A stretch of DNA of 10,792 nucleotides from contig JAUJNC010000207.1 in assembly GCA_030446525.1 (NCBI GenBank), forward strand, positions 1-10,792. Direction: 5' to 3'. The position numbers and the translations under genes are program-made. The notes beneath the pieces were generated by a model. It did no database searches, was not told where the DNA came from, and worked only from the letters and a program-made list of their open reading frames with translations. Positions 9,618-10,792 of the stretch are shown here, piece by piece. The DNA is from Armatimonadaceae bacterium (GTDB lineage: Bacteria > Armatimonadota > Armatimonadia > Armatimonadales > Armatimonadaceae). Each line of letters starts with the position of its first letter. Position 1 is the first letter of the stretch.

Positions 9618-9847
9618 GCGGCAAGAAGATCAAACCGCTTGACCTGAGAGAGCCGGGCGGCAAAAGCCAGCGCGGCCAGAATATCTTCGCGTTCCAGGTC
9701 TTCGTAATCGGTCAGGATCTCCTCACTGCTCATCCCGGCGCTGAGCAGTTCCAGGATCATCTCCACGGGGTAGCGCAACCCGCGGATGGTCGGCTTGCCG
9801 TGACAGATGGCAGGGTCAATGGTGATGCGCTCCGCCAGTTCTCTCAA
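9614..9847 (-). CDS. DUF433 antitoxin, cassette gene
   Basis: The core ERITIDPAICHGKPTIRGLR, then YPVEMILELLSAGMSSEEIL, DYEDLEREDILAALAFAA is the standard DUF433 domain, a winged-helix-like DNA-binding fold acting as VapB-like antitoxin. An in-frame ATG exists at 9877 (MEAKDKEVSGL), but a perfect ribosome site AAGGAGGTGA (9862-9853) lies 5 bases before an in-frame TTG at 9847, close to where family members usually begin, so TTG is chosen: 77 aa, against 87 aa for the ATG. A promoter -10 at 9899-9894 is so close to the ATG that the longer form would have hardly any leader. It is the first gene of its cassette and overlaps the toxin gene by four bases. It likely neutralises the toxin and represses its own promoter. 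Confidence 0.85.
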   Translation of the reverse strand: MRELAERITIDPAICHGKPTIRGLRYPVEMILELLSAGMSSEEILTDYEDLEREDILAALAFAARLSQVKRFDLLAA

Positions 9848-9852
9848 CCCGC

Positions 9853-9862
9853 TCACCTCCTT
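9853..9862 (-). promoter_or_regulatory. Strong ribosome binding site deciding the DUF433 start
   Basis: AAGGAGGTGA, a near-perfect anti-16S match, lies five bases before TTG 9847 and inside the longer possible frame that begins at ATG 9877. It is the main reason to prefer the TTG start. Confidence 0.65.
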
Positions 9863-9893
9863 GTCCTTTGCTTCCATGTGAAGCCCGTGCTTC

Positions 9894-9899
9894 AGTATA
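9894..9899 (-). promoter_or_regulatory. Extended -10 promoter of the toxin-antitoxin cassette
   Basis: On the minus strand TGTTATACT reads as TGn plus TATACT, one mismatch from consensus. No good -35 is present at 17 bases, as is common for extended -10 promoters. It would start transcription near 9887, about 40 bases before the TTG start, inside the cassette. Own promoters are usual for toxin-antitoxin cassettes, which must be expressed wherever they sit in the array. Confidence 0.5.
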
Positions 9900-9942
9900 A
9901 CACAACGCCAATCGCGCGGGCGGGTGTTGGTTGAAGAATGCG

Positions 9943-10035
9943 GCCCAACGGCAAAACTCAGGGGCGCGAAGATGCTGAGTTGGCGCGAAGCAGATAACCG
10001 CCTGCAGTCGCGTCCCCTGCAGTGCTTGGTTGGGC
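9943..10035 (-). other. attC site 3 (end of ankyrin cassette)
   Basis: Minus-strand ends are GCCCAAC (10035-10029) and GTTGGGC (9949-9943). The inner arms AACTCAGGGGCGCGAAG (9955-9971) and CGCGTCCCCTGCAGTG (10009-10024) match those of the site at 9144-9237 almost base for base, while the centre differs. The length is 93 bases. It lies 34 bases after the ankyrin stop. Confidence 0.85.
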
Positions 10036-10069
10036 CGCTCCGGGTTCGGGTTTGTCGGTGAGGTGCTCT

Positions 10070-10657
10070 CTACTCCCTGCCACCCGCTTGCTTGAGCAAG
10101 GGGACAGCGTCGGCGAAGCCCAGACCCTTGGCCCACTTCAGCGCGGTGTTACCCTCGCGGTCCCTGGCGTTCACCCGCGCGCCCGTCTCCAAAAGCAAAC
10201 GTAGCGCCGCGGTGTCCTTGCCTGGTCCTGACACCGCTAACATCAGAGCCGTCTCGGCGCCGGGGCCAAGCGCGTTCGCGTCTGCGCCGCGGGCGAGCAG
10301 CGTCTGTATCATCGCCGCATCTTTCCAGAGTGCTGCCGTCAGCAGAACGGGCCTGTCTTGATGGTATCTGGGCGCGCGTATCTTGTTCCACAGCCGCTCG
10401 AAGCGTTGTCGCAGCGCCGGCGAGCTAGGCGGCTCCAGCCCGGTCCAGAACGGCCCCCACGCCTCCTCGCGCATGTTAGCGTCCGCGCCGCGGTGCAGTG
10501 CGCGCTCGGCAGCGGCAACGTCTCCTGCATGGACGGCTTTGACGAGGGCCGCATTGAGTTGAGCGCGCCGCGCGGCTTGACGACTTGCCAGGGCCAGAAC
10601 AACCACAGCCAAAGCAAGCAGAGATAACACGATGAACCATCTTCGACAGCGAAACAT
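10070..10657 (-). CDS. Membrane-anchored ankyrin-repeat protein, cassette gene
   Basis: A complete 195-aa protein. The start MFRCRRWFIVLSLLALAVVV has basic residues followed by a hydrophobic segment (about residues 8-24), an uncleaved signal anchor or signal peptide placing the rest outside the cytoplasm. Ankyrin repeats follow: NAALVKAVHAGDVAAAERAL with RGADAN (about 34-62), LLTAALWKDAAMIQTLLARG with ADANAL (about 104-129), ETALMLAVSGPGKDTAALRL with GARVNARD (about 135-165), and NTALKWAKGLGFADAVPLL (about 169-188). A longer, less regular linker of about 40 residues (EEAWGPFWTGLEPPSSPALR) separates repeats one and two. Ankyrin repeats bind proteins; the partner is unknown. A ribosome site (AGGAAGAG) lies just upstream of the ATG. 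The single gene lies between two attC sites. Confidence 0.88.
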   Translation of the reverse strand: MFRCRRWFIVLSLLALAVVVLALASRQAARRAQLNAALVKAVHAGDVAAAERALHRGADANMREEAWGPFWTGLEPPSSPALRQRFERLWNKIRAPRYHQDRPVLLTAALWKDAAMIQTLLARGADANALGPGAETALMLAVSGPGKDTAALRLLLETGARVNARDREGNTALKWAKGLGFADAVPLLKQAGGRE

Positions 10658-10683
10658 GGATGCTCTTCCTCATTTCAGCTCAC

Positions 10684-10721
10684 TGTCACGAGGGCCTGAA
10701 GCCGACCAGCCCTTCGTGACA
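10684..10721. repeat. Inverted repeat in the leader of the ankyrin cassette
   Basis: TGTCACGAGGG (10684-10694) and CCCTTCGTGACA (10710-10721) are complementary over 11 bases with one extra T; the loop is 15 bases. It lies between the attC site at 10728 and the ribosome site of the ankyrin gene. It might be an operator or an mRNA hairpin controlling translation; no U-run follows, so a terminator is unlikely. Confidence 0.55.
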
Positions 10722-10727
10722 AGCGCG

Positions 10728-10792
10728 GTCCAACGGTCCGAACTCACGGGCGCGAAGAAGATGGGCTGTAGCGGGCCCTTGCTCCCCTCGCC
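10728..10792 (-). other. attC site 4, cut by the window end
   Basis: The minus-strand end GTTGGAC (10734-10728) matches GTTRRRY, and AACTCACGGGCGCGAAG (10741-10757) matches the inner arm of the two complete sites with one mismatch. The other half lies outside the window. It shows that at least one more cassette, or the attI end, lies beyond. Confidence 0.75.

Noticed and set aside
9144..10792. CRISPR array from the repeated blocks
   Set aside because: The repeats are about 94 bases, palindromic and 700-800 bases apart with genes between them; this is attC spacing.

Overview
High-GC bacterial DNA of an accessory character. It holds a Ro60-type RNA-protein locus, a pile of insertion-sequence remnants and part of an integron gene-cassette array. 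The taxon cannot be fixed from sequence alone. The PAS-GAF-HATPase protein style, DUF433/DUF5615 pair and ankyrin protein would suit Armatimonadota or Chloroflexota, but this is a weak impression. Many reading frames are broken by single-base indels, often in short homopolymers, with the peptide on both sides still family-like. This could be sequencing error or recent decay.

1-1283 (+): 3' part of a PAS-GAF-HATPase signalling protein that changes frame many times. 1314-5225 (-): a locus read right to left. It starts with a structured RNA (about 5225-5101) that looks like a tRNA-mimicking Y RNA of the YrlA type: T-arm, then an acceptor stem closed as a hairpin, then a D-arm. Then come a ~177-aa protein of unknown function (5035-4503), a TROVE-like plus vWA protein (Ro60 homologue, 4447-3018, one frameshift), a strong hairpin (2996-2971), a ~308-aa protein of unknown function (2879-1955) and a ThiF/E1-like adenylyltransferase (1958-1314) overlapping it by ATGA. 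Ro60 and Y RNA are known partners in bacterial RNA quality control. The link to an E1-like enzyme and two unknown proteins is the most interesting gene arrangement here.

5300-8483: transposon graveyard, with a frameshifted IS4-type transposase (+), a 5' fragment of an IS1-type transposase (+), and an IS3-family element (-) with recognisable inverted terminal repeats that cuts off the IS1 gene.

8509-10792: gene-cassette array reading on the minus strand. Four attC-like sites (8509-8622, 9144-9237, 9943-10035, and a partial one from 10728) separate three cassettes. They carry a small cupin protein, a DUF433 antitoxin with a DUF5615 PIN-like toxin, and a membrane-anchored ankyrin-repeat protein. 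No integrase is in the window. If one exists, it should lie beyond the high-coordinate end.
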